A DNA stretch of 64,000 nucleotides. Origin: Azospirillum lipoferum. GTDB lineage: Bacteria; Pseudomonadota; Alphaproteobacteria; Azospirillales; Azospirillaceae. The notes under the pieces are model-generated. The model was not told the DNA's origin and did not search any database. It saw only the letters and a list, made by a program, of their open reading frames with translations. The stretch covers positions 1-64,000 of the forward strand of contig NZ_JALJXJ010000011.1 of assembly GCF_024170005.1 (NCBI RefSeq). The letters are read 5' to 3'. Below, one piece after another: positions 38,567 to 47,718 of the stretch (its first letter is position 1; each line of letters starts with the position of its first letter). The translations under genes were made by a program, and so were the position numbers.

Positions 38567-39468
38567 GGCAGCAGCTCGTGAAGGTGGAAATGGTGGCGGC
38601 CCAGCTTGCCGCCATAATTGCCGGCGGTGACGCCCCAGACGCCGGAGCCGCGGCCGCGCTCGATCAGGCATTTCAGCCCGGCCGTGGTGGCGGCGGCGAC
38701 ATCGGCGGCGGTCAACCCGTCGATGACGATCTCCAGCACCGATTCCACCTCCGCCGGCAGGCGGGAGCGGGGCAGGCCGCGCAAGGTCGGGCAATAGGCG
38801 TCGTTGGTGGAGGCCGGCATCCCCTTGTACTTCGCCCCCACCTTGGAGCCGGAGCGGACGACTCCGCCGGGGAAGGGCAGCACCACGTTGGGTACGGCAC
38901 GCATGGCGTCCGCCGCCGCTTCCGCCGCCTCCAGCGCCGCCATCCGGGCATCGGCGAGGATCAGAAGGTTGCCGCCGCCGACCGCCGGGACGCTCCAGCT
39001 CGATTCCTCGCACAGGAACTCGCCGTCCATCACCGGGATGCGCCAGTAACGCCGGCCGTCCAACAGCTTAGACATCTGCTGGCCGTCGCCGAAATAGCGC
39101 AGCTTCCGGCCCAGCGGGATCAGATCCTCCTTGGCTCCGCGCGGCACGCCGGAGAAGCAGGCGGTGCCGGGACAGGTCAGGATGCATTGGCCGAGCCGGG
39201 TCTCCACCTGTTTCCCCAGCACCGTGCGCCCGGTGGCGAAGAACAACAGGGCGACGCCGGGACGCCCGTCCGGCGTCTCCTCCGGCGCCAGCTCCCGCTC
39301 GATCCCGGCTTCGCAGCCGCAGGCGATGACCGAGGTGGCGAAGCCGGTCGCCGCCATACCGGCATGGCGGGCCCAGGCCAGCGTGTCGGCGGTCACGATC
39401 AGCCGGGTCGCCTTCATGTCGAAGGCCTCGGCGTAGCTGTTCTCGATATGGATGCCGTTCAGAAGCAT
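38563..39468 (-). CDS. fhcD: Formylmethylofuran:H4MPT formyltransferase (subunit D)
   Basis: 301 residues from the ATG at 39468, which lies inside the last codons of fhcA (10-bp overlap). Homologue of archaeal Ftr: IENSYAEAFDMKATRLIVTADT at the N-terminus, CGCEAGIERELAPEETPDGRPG, and KYKGMPASTNDAYCPTLRG. Catalyses formyl transfer between formyl-H4MPT and the methylofuran bound to the Fhc complex. Length equals the family norm. Confidence 0.96.
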   Translation of the reverse strand: MLLNGIHIENSYAEAFDMKATRLIVTADTLAWARHAGMAATGFATSVIACGCEAGIERELAPEETPDGRPGVALLFFATGRTVLGKQVETRLGQCILTCPGTACFSGVPRGAKEDLIPLGRKLRYFGDGQQMSKLLDGRRYWRIPVMDGEFLCEESSWSVPAVGGGNLLILADARMAALEAAEAAADAMRAVPNVVLPFPGGVVRSGSKVGAKYKGMPASTNDAYCPTLRGLPRSRLPAEVESVLEIVIDGLTAADVAAATTAGLKCLIERGRGSGVWGVTAGNYGGKLGRHHFHLHELLP

Positions 39469-41156
39469 GAGTCGGACGCCGTCAGGGTCGGAACGATGGA
39501 CAGGCCGCCGCGGCCGTGATCGAGAATTTCTCCGTCCGCGATGCGGAAATTGCCGAGCCGCACGGTCTGGTGATCCTCGAACCAGGGCTTCAGCCGCCGC
39601 TCGATGGCGCGATCGAACTCCGGCCTGACGACGATGGTGTCGCCCCAGCCGGTTGCGGTCAGTTCTCCGTTGCGCGCCACCAGCCGGCCGTTCTTGAACA
39701 CCCATGCGGGGGCGGCGAACATCGCCTCGCGGTCGGGCAGATCGTCATACACCACCACGTCGGCGACGGCGCCGGGACGCAGATGGCCGCGATCGCGCAG
39801 CCCCAGCACGCGGGCGGGGCCGGCACGGGTCATGATGGCGATCTCCTCCAGCGTGTATTCACGGTCGATGGAGCCAAGCCGGCTGTGCGCGGCGACATCG
39901 GGATTGATCCGCGCCAGCTGCTCGTTGCGGAAGCTGCGGTCCATCAGCAGCCGGATCAGGTGGGGATAGCTGGTGAAGGGACCGCCGTTCGGATGGTCGG
40001 TGGTCAGATAGACCCGCCACGGGTCCTCGATCAGCAGGAACAGTTCCAGCCCGATCGCCCATTGCAGGGCATTGACGAAGGCCTTGTCGCGGTAGCGGAA
40101 CGGCACCAGACCGCAGCCGCCGTCGCATTCGATGTCGGTGCACACCCATTTGCGCGGGCTGGCGAGGCCGCTGTTGCGGAACTGCGACATGATGTCGGCC
40201 GACGCGGTGATGGTTTGGCCGAAGATGATCTGGCCGATATCGACCGAGATGTTCGGGCTGTGGTTCACCGATTCCGCGATCTCCGCGGCGGCCGAGGAGA
40301 AGTGGCGGTCACCCTCCGTCCCATAGCTGTGGAATTGCAGGTGGGTGAGGTGGGCGGGCAGCCCGTCGAGCGCTGCGATGGTGTCGCGCGTCACCGCTTC
40401 GTTGCCGGGAATGCCCAGATTGTTGCAGTGGATGTGCAGTGGATGCGGCACCCCCAGGTCGGACAGCGCGGTCGCCAGCGTGGTCAGGATGCGGCGCGGC
40501 GTGATCCCGTAATGGGGATGGGCCTCGTCCAGATCCAGGCGGCGCTGGTTGAACTTGAAGGCGCTGATGCCGCCGGGATTCACCACCTTGACGCCGACCG
40601 CCTGGGTGGCGTGCAGGATCCAGGCGACATAGTCGTTGACCTCCGACTGCGTCGCCCCGGCGGCCAGCCGCTCCAGCAGGAAATCGTCGTTGCCGAGGAC
40701 GGCGTAGCAGCCCTTGTCGATGATCGGGACGTCGGCCAGTTCCAGATGGGTGTGGCGCGCGTTGGAGGGCAGCATCGCCGGCTCGAATGCCGCCGTGTAG
40801 CCCATCTCGGCATAGCGATAGCCGGTGATAAAGCTGGATGGGGTGAACAGGCCACTGCCCGAGCGGCGCAGGCCGTCCGGGCCGCTGCCGTGCTCGCGAT
40901 GCTCCTCCGGGAGAAGCAGGCGGGCGAGATTCACCTTGCCACCGCCGATGTGGCTGTGGATGTCGATGGCGCCGGCCATGACGATGCGGCCGTCCAGGTC
41001 GATCACCTCCCCGATGCGGGCACCCTCCGAAGGTGTCGCGGCGATGCGGCCGTCCTTCAGGTAAAGGTCGCGCAGGCCGCCATCCGTGGCCCCATCGGCG
41101 ATCCAAGTGGGATCGCAGACACGGCCGCCGCGCAGCAGGGTGTAGGCGTCAGACAT
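39459..41156 (-). CDS. fhcA: Formyltransferase/hydrolase complex subunit A (formylmethylofuran hydrolase)
   Basis: 565 residues, amidohydrolase-fold homologue of FwdA/FmdA. Metal-binding HSH at 67-69 (AIDIHSHIGGGKVN), LARLLLPEEHREH, HIHCNNLG and the C-terminal GAVADVVVYDD are in place. In the bacterial Fhc complex this subunit hydrolyses formylmethylofuran to formate at a metal site. It overlaps fhcB by 8 bp and fhcD by 10 bp, so the four fhc genes are translationally coupled. Confidence 0.96.
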   Translation of the reverse strand: MSDAYTLLRGGRVCDPTWIADGATDGGLRDLYLKDGRIAATPSEGARIGEVIDLDGRIVMAGAIDIHSHIGGGKVNLARLLLPEEHREHGSGPDGLRRSGSGLFTPSSFITGYRYAEMGYTAAFEPAMLPSNARHTHLELADVPIIDKGCYAVLGNDDFLLERLAAGATQSEVNDYVAWILHATQAVGVKVVNPGGISAFKFNQRRLDLDEAHPHYGITPRRILTTLATALSDLGVPHPLHIHCNNLGIPGNEAVTRDTIAALDGLPAHLTHLQFHSYGTEGDRHFSSAAAEIAESVNHSPNISVDIGQIIFGQTITASADIMSQFRNSGLASPRKWVCTDIECDGGCGLVPFRYRDKAFVNALQWAIGLELFLLIEDPWRVYLTTDHPNGGPFTSYPHLIRLLMDRSFRNEQLARINPDVAAHSRLGSIDREYTLEEIAIMTRAGPARVLGLRDRGHLRPGAVADVVVYDDLPDREAMFAAPAWVFKNGRLVARNGELTATGWGDTIVVRPEFDRAIERRLKPWFEDHQTVRLGNFRIADGEILDHGRGGLSIVPTLTASDSCF

Positions 41157-42465
41157 GCGCTGTCTCCCGGATCGGGACGGGAAGAGGAGAGGCGGGAAGC
41201 CGGTCGAGCAGGGCGTTCAGCACCGTGGCTGCGGTCGGCAACGTGGCGGCTGCGGACCGCAGCCGGCGTAGCGGCAGGGCGGCGACGCCGTCACCGCGGT
41301 GGATACTGCCTGCATGGTCGAGGCCGGGGATGACGACCGGGATCAGCACCTCCGGGTCGTAGGGCAAGGGTTGCCCGGGACGGGCCAGCACGACCATCGG
41401 CGTGCGGGTGTCCGGCACCTCCGCGCCGTTCAGGGCCGAAAGCCAGACCAGCGCATCGACCTCGCCCCCGGCCAGCAGACTTTTCAGCCGGTAGCGCAGC
41501 GGGTCGTGCTCCGGCGGACCAGCCCCGAGGCGGGAGCGCAGCGGCACGCCATATTGCCAGGCGCACACGTAATTGGCGCCCAGCGCGTTGCCCTTGCCGC
41601 CCAGCGGCAGTCCGGCACAGCGGGTGGAGGCATTGGCGGTCACGACCAGCCGGTTGAAGGCTTCGATGGCCACGTCGCCGGCCACTGGGTCCAGCGTGGC
41701 GGCAACCCAGCCGACGACGCCGAAGCGGGCTTCGCGCAACGCCGTGGCAACGCGGGCGAGATCCTCCATCGCGATGCCGCCCACCCGTTGGCCACGCGGC
41801 CTTTCGCCGGCCACCAGTTGGGACAGGGCGGCGGCGATGGCAGGGGCGTGGATCAGGTCGGCGGACAGGCGCTCGAACCCCTCCGGCATCGGGCCGTCAC
41901 CGGGACCGATGAGATAGCCGCGTGCGGCGCCAGCTTCGCGGAACAGGGCTGTGGGCGGACGCACGATGCGGTCGAACAGGCGGGGGGCGTGACGGTCGAA
42001 CTCCGTTCCGAACAGCACGAACAGGTCGGCGCGGTTGCGCAACTCCCCAAAGGTGGCGGTCATGGCGCCGGTGACCTGGAGCGCGCGCAGACCGTGGAAC
42101 AGACTGTCGGACGTCGCGTGGTCGACCACCGCCCCCAGCCTTTCCGCCAGCGCCAGCGCCGCGGAAATTCCTTCGGTGTCGGCGGCCAGCCCCCCGACGG
42201 CCGGAGATATGGCGTTCCGCAGCAATGCGGCCGCCGCGTCCAGCGCTTCGTCGAGCGGTACGGCGCGGCCCTTTATAAAACAGTGGGCCGGCAATGCTGG
42301 AAGGGCGAACAGGGTGCGCGCCCGTGCACAGCCGTTGGCGGTCACCCTGAGCTGCCCGGTCCTAGCGCGTGCGACCGTAAGGTCGTCGCAGGCCATGGCG
42401 CAAAACGGACAAACGACATCGCTCATCGGCGGTGGGAGAACGCTCCCACCGAGTTCGTCATCCAT
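41149..42465 (-). CDS. fhcB: Formyltransferase/hydrolase complex subunit B
   Basis: 438 residues from the ATG at 42465; a second ATG at 42426 (MSDVVCPFC) is an equally possible start. Homologue of FwdB/FmdB of the molybdopterin oxidoreductase superfamily: CPFCAMACDDL at the N-terminus, NRADLFVLFGTEFDRHAPRLFDRIV and ALGANYVCAWQYG. Family knowledge says bacterial FhcB keeps the fold but lacks the redox cofactors, so the complex works as a hydrolase. First gene of the fhc operon, divergent from mptG. Confidence 0.94.
   Translation of the reverse strand: MDDELGGSVLPPPMSDVVCPFCAMACDDLTVARARTGQLRVTANGCARARTLFALPALPAHCFIKGRAVPLDEALDAAAALLRNAISPAVGGLAADTEGISAALALAERLGAVVDHATSDSLFHGLRALQVTGAMTATFGELRNRADLFVLFGTEFDRHAPRLFDRIVRPPTALFREAGAARGYLIGPGDGPMPEGFERLSADLIHAPAIAAALSQLVAGERPRGQRVGGIAMEDLARVATALREARFGVVGWVAATLDPVAGDVAIEAFNRLVVTANASTRCAGLPLGGKGNALGANYVCAWQYGVPLRSRLGAGPPEHDPLRYRLKSLLAGGEVDALVWLSALNGAEVPDTRTPMVVLARPGQPLPYDPEVLIPVVIPGLDHAGSIHRGDGVAALPLRRLRSAAATLPTAATVLNALLDRLPASPLPVPIRETAHV
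42431..42450 (-). promoter_or_regulatory. Perfect 8-bp hairpin at the fhcB start region
   Basis: GGTGGGAG and CTCCCACC are perfect complements around a 4-nt loop. On the fhcB transcript the hairpin lies between the two possible start codons (42465 and 42426); if translation starts at 42426 its 3' arm ends 4 nt before the ATG and would block ribosome entry. Confidence 0.45.
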
Positions 42466-42533
42466 GTTCCAAACCCCGTAGATGATGCCGGATGTGGTGA
42501 TTTGTTCAAGTAATATAACGCGCAGAATTTCTT

Positions 42534-42555
42534 CTCGTTTCTGAAAAGATACGAG
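42534..42555. repeat. Inverted repeat with GAAA loop in the fhcB-mptG divergent region
   Basis: CTCGT-T-TCT, loop GAAA, AGA-T-ACGAG: 8 pairs with one T/T mismatch, in a strongly AT-rich 224-bp gap (42466-42689) that must hold both divergent promoters. A regulator-binding dyad or RNA hairpin; not assigned. Confidence 0.35.
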
Positions 42556-42650
42556 TAAAGCGGGATTGGATATTTTAAGATAGTACGGAATAATCTGTTT
42601 TCTATTGTTGTTTTCGTTGATTTTATCATCGTTAATTTTATTATGTCCGA

Positions 42651-42675
42651 AAGGCGGCTTATCGCCTTGGTTTTT
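42651..42675 (+). terminator. Terminator-like hairpin in the mptG leader
   Basis: AAGGCG (42651-42656), 6-nt loop, CGCCTT (42663-42668), then GG and five T. It has the form of an intrinsic terminator but lies 15-39 nt upstream of the mptG start, so it could attenuate the H4MPT operon or cut read-through from an upstream promoter. Confidence 0.45.
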
Positions 42676-42689
42676 GCGACAGGTAGGCC

Positions 42690-43724
42690 ATGATTTGCGG
42701 CGAACAGCGCATGACGGTCGACGCGGTGCGGGTGGAGGTGCCCGCCCGGCTGCATCTTGGGTTCCTCGACATGGAGGGCGGGCTGGGCCGGCGCTTCGGC
42801 AGCCTGGGTCTGACGCTCGACGGGCTGGGAACGGAACTGACGCTGGTCCGGGGCGAGCCTGACGGTGATGCAGCGATCAGGACTGACTGCCGGGCGCGAG
42901 GATATCTTGACCGGCTGTGCGGTGCGCTGGACCTGGAGAACCGCTTTTCCCTGCGCCTGGGCCCGACGATTCCCTCCCATTCCGGGCTGGGCTCGGGCAC
43001 CCAGCTGGCGCTGGCCGTCGGGGCCGCCCTGTCGGCGTTGACCGGCCGGCCGCTGCCGCCGCGCCGGGTCGCCAGCCTGCTGGACCGCGGGGCGCGATCG
43101 GGCATCGGCGTCGGCGCCTTCGAACAGGGTGGCGTCATTCTGGATGGCGGCAAGGGTGCGCTGGACGAACCGCCGCCGGTCATCAGCCGGATGGCTCTGC
43201 CGGACGCTTGGCGGATGCTATTGGTGTTTGACGACGCCAACCGCGGCCTGTCGGGCACGGCCGAGACGGTCGCCTTCCGCGATCTGCCTCCCTTTCCGGC
43301 GGACAAGGCGGCCTATCTGTGCCGGCTGGCGCTGATGGTCGGGCTGCCAGCACTGGCGGAAGGCGATGCGCTGCGGTTCGGTGCCGCGGTGACGGAGTTG
43401 CAGAGCGTGGTCGGCGACCATTTCGCCCCCGCGCAGGGCGGGCGCTTCAGCAGCCCGGACGTGGCCGATGTGCTGCGCTGGCTGCCATCCGTAGGCGCCA
43501 CGGGGGTTGGGCAGAGTTCCTGGGGTCCGACCGGCTTTGCCATCTTCGGCGATGCTGGATCGGCGGAGCGCGCCGCAGAGGATGCGCGGGCACGCTGGCG
43601 GCTGCAGGCCAATCTGCGCTTCGTCGTCTGCCGGGGGCGGAACCATGGTGCGGTGGTGGAGACTTTCTCCGGGCGCGGCGCGGTCGCTGCCGGATATGAA
43701 ACAGTCGCAAAAAAGACAGCTTGA
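42690..43724 (+). CDS. mptG: Beta-ribofuranosylaminobenzene 5'-phosphate synthase (RFA-P synthase)
   Basis: 344 residues from 42690; an ATG at 42711 (MTVDAVRVEVPARLHLG) is an alternative. GHMP-kinase-like fold with PARLHLGFLDMEGGLGRRFGSLGL and the glycine-rich TIPSHSGLGSGTQLALAVG. Condenses p-aminobenzoate with phosphoribosyl pyrophosphate, losing CO2, the first committed step of H4MPT synthesis; pabB in this window can supply pABA. First gene of the plus-strand operon mptG-mtdB-ATP-grasp-mch-orf5-orf7-fae. Confidence 0.93.
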   Translation: MICGEQRMTVDAVRVEVPARLHLGFLDMEGGLGRRFGSLGLTLDGLGTELTLVRGEPDGDAAIRTDCRARGYLDRLCGALDLENRFSLRLGPTIPSHSGLGSGTQLALAVGAALSALTGRPLPPRRVASLLDRGARSGIGVGAFEQGGVILDGGKGALDEPPPVISRMALPDAWRMLLVFDDANRGLSGTAETVAFRDLPPFPADKAAYLCRLALMVGLPALAEGDALRFGAAVTELQSVVGDHFAPAQGGRFSSPDVADVLRWLPSVGATGVGQSSWGPTGFAIFGDAGSAERAAEDARARWRLQANLRFVVCRGRNHGAVVETFSGRGAVAAGYETVAKKTA

Positions 43725-43774
43725 GCCTGTCAGGTGAAACACAGTGCGATGAAGCGAGCCAAGGACTTCGTTTC

Positions 43775-44677
43775 ATGGAAAAGCCCTATATCATTCACGC
43801 CATTACTCCGGTAAAGGCGGTCAGTCCATTCGATATCAACATGGCCTGTGATGCCGGATATGGCGTCGTCGTGCCTTATACGAATGTCGAGACTGGTGAA
43901 GTCCCGGGTCTTGTCCAGGACATGATCTTTTCGCGTGCGCCGGGCGACGCCAGGCGGACCGGGCTGTTCATCGCCGGCCGCGACATCCTGAAGGCGCTGG
44001 ACATGCTGGAGGCGGCGCGCGGTGCCATGGTGCCACCGTTCGAAATCTCGGTCTTCGCCGACCCGTCGGGTGCCTACACCACCGCCGCGGCGATGATCGC
44101 CAAGGTCGAGGCCCAGCTTGAAAAGACCGGGATGGGCTTGACCGGGGCGCGGGTCGCGGTGTTCGGCGGCAAAGGGCCGGTAGGCGGCATCGCGGCGGTG
44201 CTGGCGGCGCGCGCCGGAGCGTCTGTGCGGCTGGTCGGCCATGACGGTGCGGCGTCCGTCGCCGAACGGGCCGCCTCCTACCTTCAGCGGTTCGGCGTGA
44301 CGCTGGGGGCGGTGGACGGTTCGACCGACCCGCACAAGGCCGCCGTCCTGGCGGAGACCGACGTGGTGCTGGCGGTCGCCCGCGCCGGCGTGCAGGTGCT
44401 CAGCCGTGCCCAGATCGCCGCCGCCCCGTCCGTGCGGGTAGTGGCCGACGTCAATGCCGTGCCGCCGGCCGGCGTGGAAGGGGTGGACGCCTTCAGCGAC
44501 GGCGCGCCCATAGAGGGGACGGACGCGGTCGGCATCGGCGCGCTTGCTATCGGCAACGTGAAGTTCAAGACCCAGCATGGCCTGTTCAAGGCGATGCGCG
44601 AGGCGGTGAAGCCGGTCTATCTGGCTTTCGACGACGCCTTCACCCTGGCCCGCGCCCAATGCCGGAAAGCGGCGTGA
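43775..44677 (+). CDS. mtdB: NAD(P)-dependent methylene-tetrahydromethanopterin dehydrogenase
   Basis: 300 residues from the ATG at 43775 (AAGGA upstream); an in-frame TTG at 43721 would only add non-conserved residues. N-terminus YIIHAITPVKAVSPFDINMACDAGYGVVVPY and Rossmann motif VAVFGGKGPVGGIAAVLAARAG are characteristic. Oxidises methylene-H4MPT to methenyl-H4MPT with NAD or NADP in the cytoplasm. It follows mptG by 50 bp and overlaps the next ATP-grasp gene by 19 bp. Confidence 0.96.
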   Translation: MEKPYIIHAITPVKAVSPFDINMACDAGYGVVVPYTNVETGEVPGLVQDMIFSRAPGDARRTGLFIAGRDILKALDMLEAARGAMVPPFEISVFADPSGAYTTAAAMIAKVEAQLEKTGMGLTGARVAVFGGKGPVGGIAAVLAARAGASVRLVGHDGAASVAERAASYLQRFGVTLGAVDGSTDPHKAAVLAETDVVLAVARAGVQVLSRAQIAAAPSVRVVADVNAVPPAGVEGVDAFSDGAPIEGTDAVGIGALAIGNVKFKTQHGLFKAMREAVKPVYLAFDDAFTLARAQCRKAA

Positions 44678-45849
44678 TTCTGGTCGCCGCCCTGTCGGGC
44701 CGGGCCATCGCCCAGGCGGTGGCGCGCACCGGCGCCGTCGTGGCGACGCTGGACCAGTTCAGCGATGCCGATCTGCCAGGGCCTGCCCGCCGCGTTGCAG
44801 GCGATCCCGTCGCTGGCTTCGATGGGGAAGCGCTGATCGCCGCCGCACGGGCGCTGGCTCCACCAGGCAGCGGTCTGGTTGTCGGATCGGGGTTCGAACA
44901 GGCCCCCGGCCTGTTGGCGGCCCTGATGGAGGCCGGTCCCTACCGCCTGCTCGGAAACGGGCCGGACGTGGTGCGGGCGGTCAAGGATCCGGCCAATTTC
45001 GCCGTGCGGCTGGAAGCGCTCGGTCTGGAGGAGTTGGGCATCTCGCATCCGGAAACGCGGATCGAAGCTCCCCAGTGCGCCGTACCGGAGGAGTGGCTGG
45101 TCAAGAGAGTTGGGGCGGCCGGGGGCTGGCACATTGCGGCCTGGAATGGTGCTCCACCGCCGGGCGGGCATTACCTGCAGCGGCGGGCGGCTGGTTGGCC
45201 GGTCTCCGTCGCCTTCGTCGCCGACCGAACCGGCCGGTGCGAGCTGGCAGCGATCAGTCGGCAATGGGCCGATCCGACGTCGGATGCGCCCTTCCGCTAT
45301 GGCGGGGCGGTGCTGCCGGTGATGGTGCCGGCTTTACTGGCCGACCGGCTGGCGGAGGCGGCACGCCGAATCGCCGTGGAGTTCGGTCTGATCGGGCTGA
45401 ACAGCCTGGATCTGCTGGTCGATGGTGCAATGGATGCTCCATCCGTGACGGTGCTGGAGGTCAATCCGCGTCCGGGCGCCACGCTCGACCTGCTCGAACG
45501 TCACCGCCAAGGCGGAGTGATGCGCGCCCATCTCGACGCCGTGACCGGACGCCGCTGGAGCCTGGGGACGCCGAGGCCTGGCGTCATCGCCGGGGCGGTG
45601 GCCTATGCCGACGCAGTGCTGACGGTGCCGGAGAATTTCGCCTGGGCCCCCTGGTACGCCGACCTGCCTCACCCCGGCAGCACCATAGAGGCGGGACAGC
45701 CGTTGTGCAGCGTCATCGCCTGGGGCGGGGACGAGGAGGAGGCGTGGCGCCGCCTGTCCCGCCGTATCGAACGCATCGTCGCGGACTGCGCGCCGCGGGC
45801 CTGCCTTTTGGAGAAAACCGCCGATGTCCTCGCTCCCCTTCAGTGTTAA
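44659..45849 (+). CDS. ATP-grasp domain protein of the H4MPT gene set
   Basis: 396 residues. An N-terminal pre-ATP-grasp domain (1-115) is followed by an ATP-grasp region with VKRVGAAGGWHIAAW and the metal-binding LEVNPRPGATLDLLERH (about 273-289), then a C-terminal domain with GAVAYADAVLTVPENFAWAPWYADLPHPG. A homologue is regularly found in bacterial H4MPT clusters and is expected to make an amide or ester bond in cofactor synthesis; the substrate is not established. It overlaps mtdB by 19 bp and mch by 26 bp, indicating coupled translation. Confidence 0.85.
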   Translation: MPESGVILVAALSGRAIAQAVARTGAVVATLDQFSDADLPGPARRVAGDPVAGFDGEALIAAARALAPPGSGLVVGSGFEQAPGLLAALMEAGPYRLLGNGPDVVRAVKDPANFAVRLEALGLEELGISHPETRIEAPQCAVPEEWLVKRVGAAGGWHIAAWNGAPPPGGHYLQRRAAGWPVSVAFVADRTGRCELAAISRQWADPTSDAPFRYGGAVLPVMVPALLADRLAEAARRIAVEFGLIGLNSLDLLVDGAMDAPSVTVLEVNPRPGATLDLLERHRQGGVMRAHLDAVTGRRWSLGTPRPGVIAGAVAYADAVLTVPENFAWAPWYADLPHPGSTIEAGQPLCSVIAWGGDEEEAWRRLSRRIERIVADCAPRACLLEKTADVLAPLQC

Positions 45850-46789
45850 CCGGCTTGCCGCCCCCCTGGTGCACGCGCTGGTGGCCGACGCCGCCATGCT
45901 GCGGATCGGGGTGGAGCAGCATCCCACCGGCTGCACCATGATCGACGCCGGCATCGACCGGCCCGGCAGCCTGGAGGCCGGTCGCCGCATCGCCGAGATA
46001 TGCATGGGCGGCGCCGGAAATGTGCGTATCGGCATGGACTCTCCCTTCGCCCATTGGCCGGCGCAGGTGACGGTGGGTGCGGCCGATCCGGTCCTGGCCT
46101 GCCTGGGCAGCCAATATGCCGGTTGGAGCCTGTCGGGCGAGAAATTCTCGGCCCTGGGGTCCGGTCCTGGCCGCGCCCTGGCGGTGAAGGAGCCTCTGTT
46201 CGCCGAGCTTGGCTATCACGACATGGCCGACCGCGCCGTGCTGGTGCTGGAAACGGACAAGCGACCGCCAGCATCGGTGGTGGAGAAGGTGGCGCGCGAT
46301 TGCGGCGTGCCGGCGGAGCGCGTGACCCTGATCCTGACGCCGACCCGCAGCCCGGCCGGCATTGTCCAGATCGTCGCCCGTGTGCTGGAGGTAGGGCTAC
46401 ACAAGCTGCATGCCCTGCATTTCCCGCTGGAGCGGGTGCGCGACGGCGTCGGATGCGCGCCGCTGCCGCCACCGGGCCGCGATTTCGTCCAGGCGATGGG
46501 CCGAACCAACGACGCCATCCTGCTCGGCGGCACCGTCCATCTGCTGGTCGACGGGCCGGATGACGACGCGGCCGATCTGGCCGCCCGCCTGCCCAGTTCG
46601 GCCTCCGCCGACTATGGCCGTCCCTTCGCCGATCTGTTTGCGGCGAGCGGCTACGACTTCTTCAAGATCGACCCGATGCTGTTCAGCCCGGCCCGCGTGA
46701 TCGTCACCGCCTTCGAGAGCGGCCGAAGCTTCAGCGCAGGAGCGCTGGCTCCGGTGCTGCTCGACCGTTCCTTCGGCGTTGGCGGCTAG
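45824..46789 (+). CDS. mch: Methenyl-tetrahydromethanopterin cyclohydrolase
   Basis: 321 residues. Family segments: GVEQHPTGCTMIDAGIDRPGSLEAGRRIAEICMGG, FPLERVRDGVGCAPLPPPG and RTNDAILLGGTVHL. Hydrolyses methenyl-H4MPT to 5-formyl-H4MPT, the substrate of the Fhc complex. The length matches bacterial and archaeal Mch. Confidence 0.96.
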   Translation: MSSLPFSVNRLAAPLVHALVADAAMLRIGVEQHPTGCTMIDAGIDRPGSLEAGRRIAEICMGGAGNVRIGMDSPFAHWPAQVTVGAADPVLACLGSQYAGWSLSGEKFSALGSGPGRALAVKEPLFAELGYHDMADRAVLVLETDKRPPASVVEKVARDCGVPAERVTLILTPTRSPAGIVQIVARVLEVGLHKLHALHFPLERVRDGVGCAPLPPPGRDFVQAMGRTNDAILLGGTVHLLVDGPDDDAADLAARLPSSASADYGRPFADLFAASGYDFFKIDPMLFSPARVIVTAFESGRSFSAGALAPVLLDRSFGVGG

Positions 46790-46800
46790 GGAACCGGGCC

Positions 46801-47718
46801 ATGGGGCGGACCCTTATCGCCATTTTCGTGGACGGCGCCGACTGGCACACCCGGCGGCTGACCGCCGCCTTTGCCCGCCGGGGTGCGAAGGCTGTCCCGG
46901 TGTCGCTCAGTGCCTGCGGTTTCGGTCCGGACGGGCCGCTGATTCCCGGCTTTGAAGGTGGATTGCCCGACGCCTGTCTGGTCCGCACCATCTCCGCCGG
47001 CAGTTTCGAACAGGTGACGCTGCGGCTGGGCGTTCTGCATGCGCTGACCCATGGCGGCGTACCGGTTGTCAATAACCCGGCCTCCATCGAGCGCTGCGTC
47101 GACAAGAGCGCCACCGCCTTCCGGTTGGCCGCCGCCGGGGTGCCGACCCCCCGCACCTGGACCGTCGCCGATCCCGTCCAAGCGTCCGCCATCCTGGCCG
47201 CCCTCCATGCCGAAGGACGGGCGGCGGTGCTGAAGCCGCTGTTCGGGTCGCAGGGCAAGGGGCTGCGGCGGCTCGATCCCGGCATGGCTCTGCCCGGACC
47301 GGACGAGGTCGCGGGCGTCTACCATTTGCAGGAGTATGTCGGCGCTGCGGACGGCGGCTGGTTTGACTGGCGCGTCTTCGTGATGGACGGGCGTCCGCTG
47401 GCCGCCATGGTCCGCCAGGGCGACCATTGGATCACCAACGTCAAGCAGGGCGCGCGCTGCCATCCGGCCAGTCCGGGCGGCGTGCTGGGGGATCTGGCAG
47501 TGGCCGCCGCAGCCGCCGTCGGCGCCGACTATGCCGGAGTGGACGTGATCCGCGCTCCCGACGGCCGCTTCCTGGTGCTGGAGGTGAACAGCATGCCGGC
47601 GTGGCGTGGGCTTCAGGCGGTGACGCCGGTCGACGTGGCGCAGGCGCTGGCCGATCTGGTTCTGGCCCGCGCGGCAACCTTCTCACCTGTGTCGGCTGAA
47701 GCTCGGAGGGTGGGATGA
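46801..47718 (+). CDS. RimK-like ATP-grasp glutamate ligase (MptN-like; Methylobacterium orf5 position)
   Basis: 305 residues. ATP-grasp ligase of the RimK group: VNNPASIERCVDKSATAFRLAAAGVPTPRTW, AAVLKPLFGSQGKGLRR (phosphate-binding loop) and the Mg-binding LVLEVNSMPAWRG. In methanogens MptN adds glutamate to H4MPT; the bacterial homologue next to mch is thought to modify the cofactor similarly. Begins 11 bp after mch and overlaps the next gene by 4 bp. Gene order mch-RimK-CitG-like-fae is the one I recall for methylotrophic bacteria. Confidence 0.85.
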   Translation: MGRTLIAIFVDGADWHTRRLTAAFARRGAKAVPVSLSACGFGPDGPLIPGFEGGLPDACLVRTISAGSFEQVTLRLGVLHALTHGGVPVVNNPASIERCVDKSATAFRLAAAGVPTPRTWTVADPVQASAILAALHAEGRAAVLKPLFGSQGKGLRRLDPGMALPGPDEVAGVYHLQEYVGAADGGWFDWRVFVMDGRPLAAMVRQGDHWITNVKQGARCHPASPGGVLGDLAVAAAAAVGADYAGVDVIRAPDGRFLVLEVNSMPAWRGLQAVTPVDVAQALADLVLARAATFSPVSAEARRVG

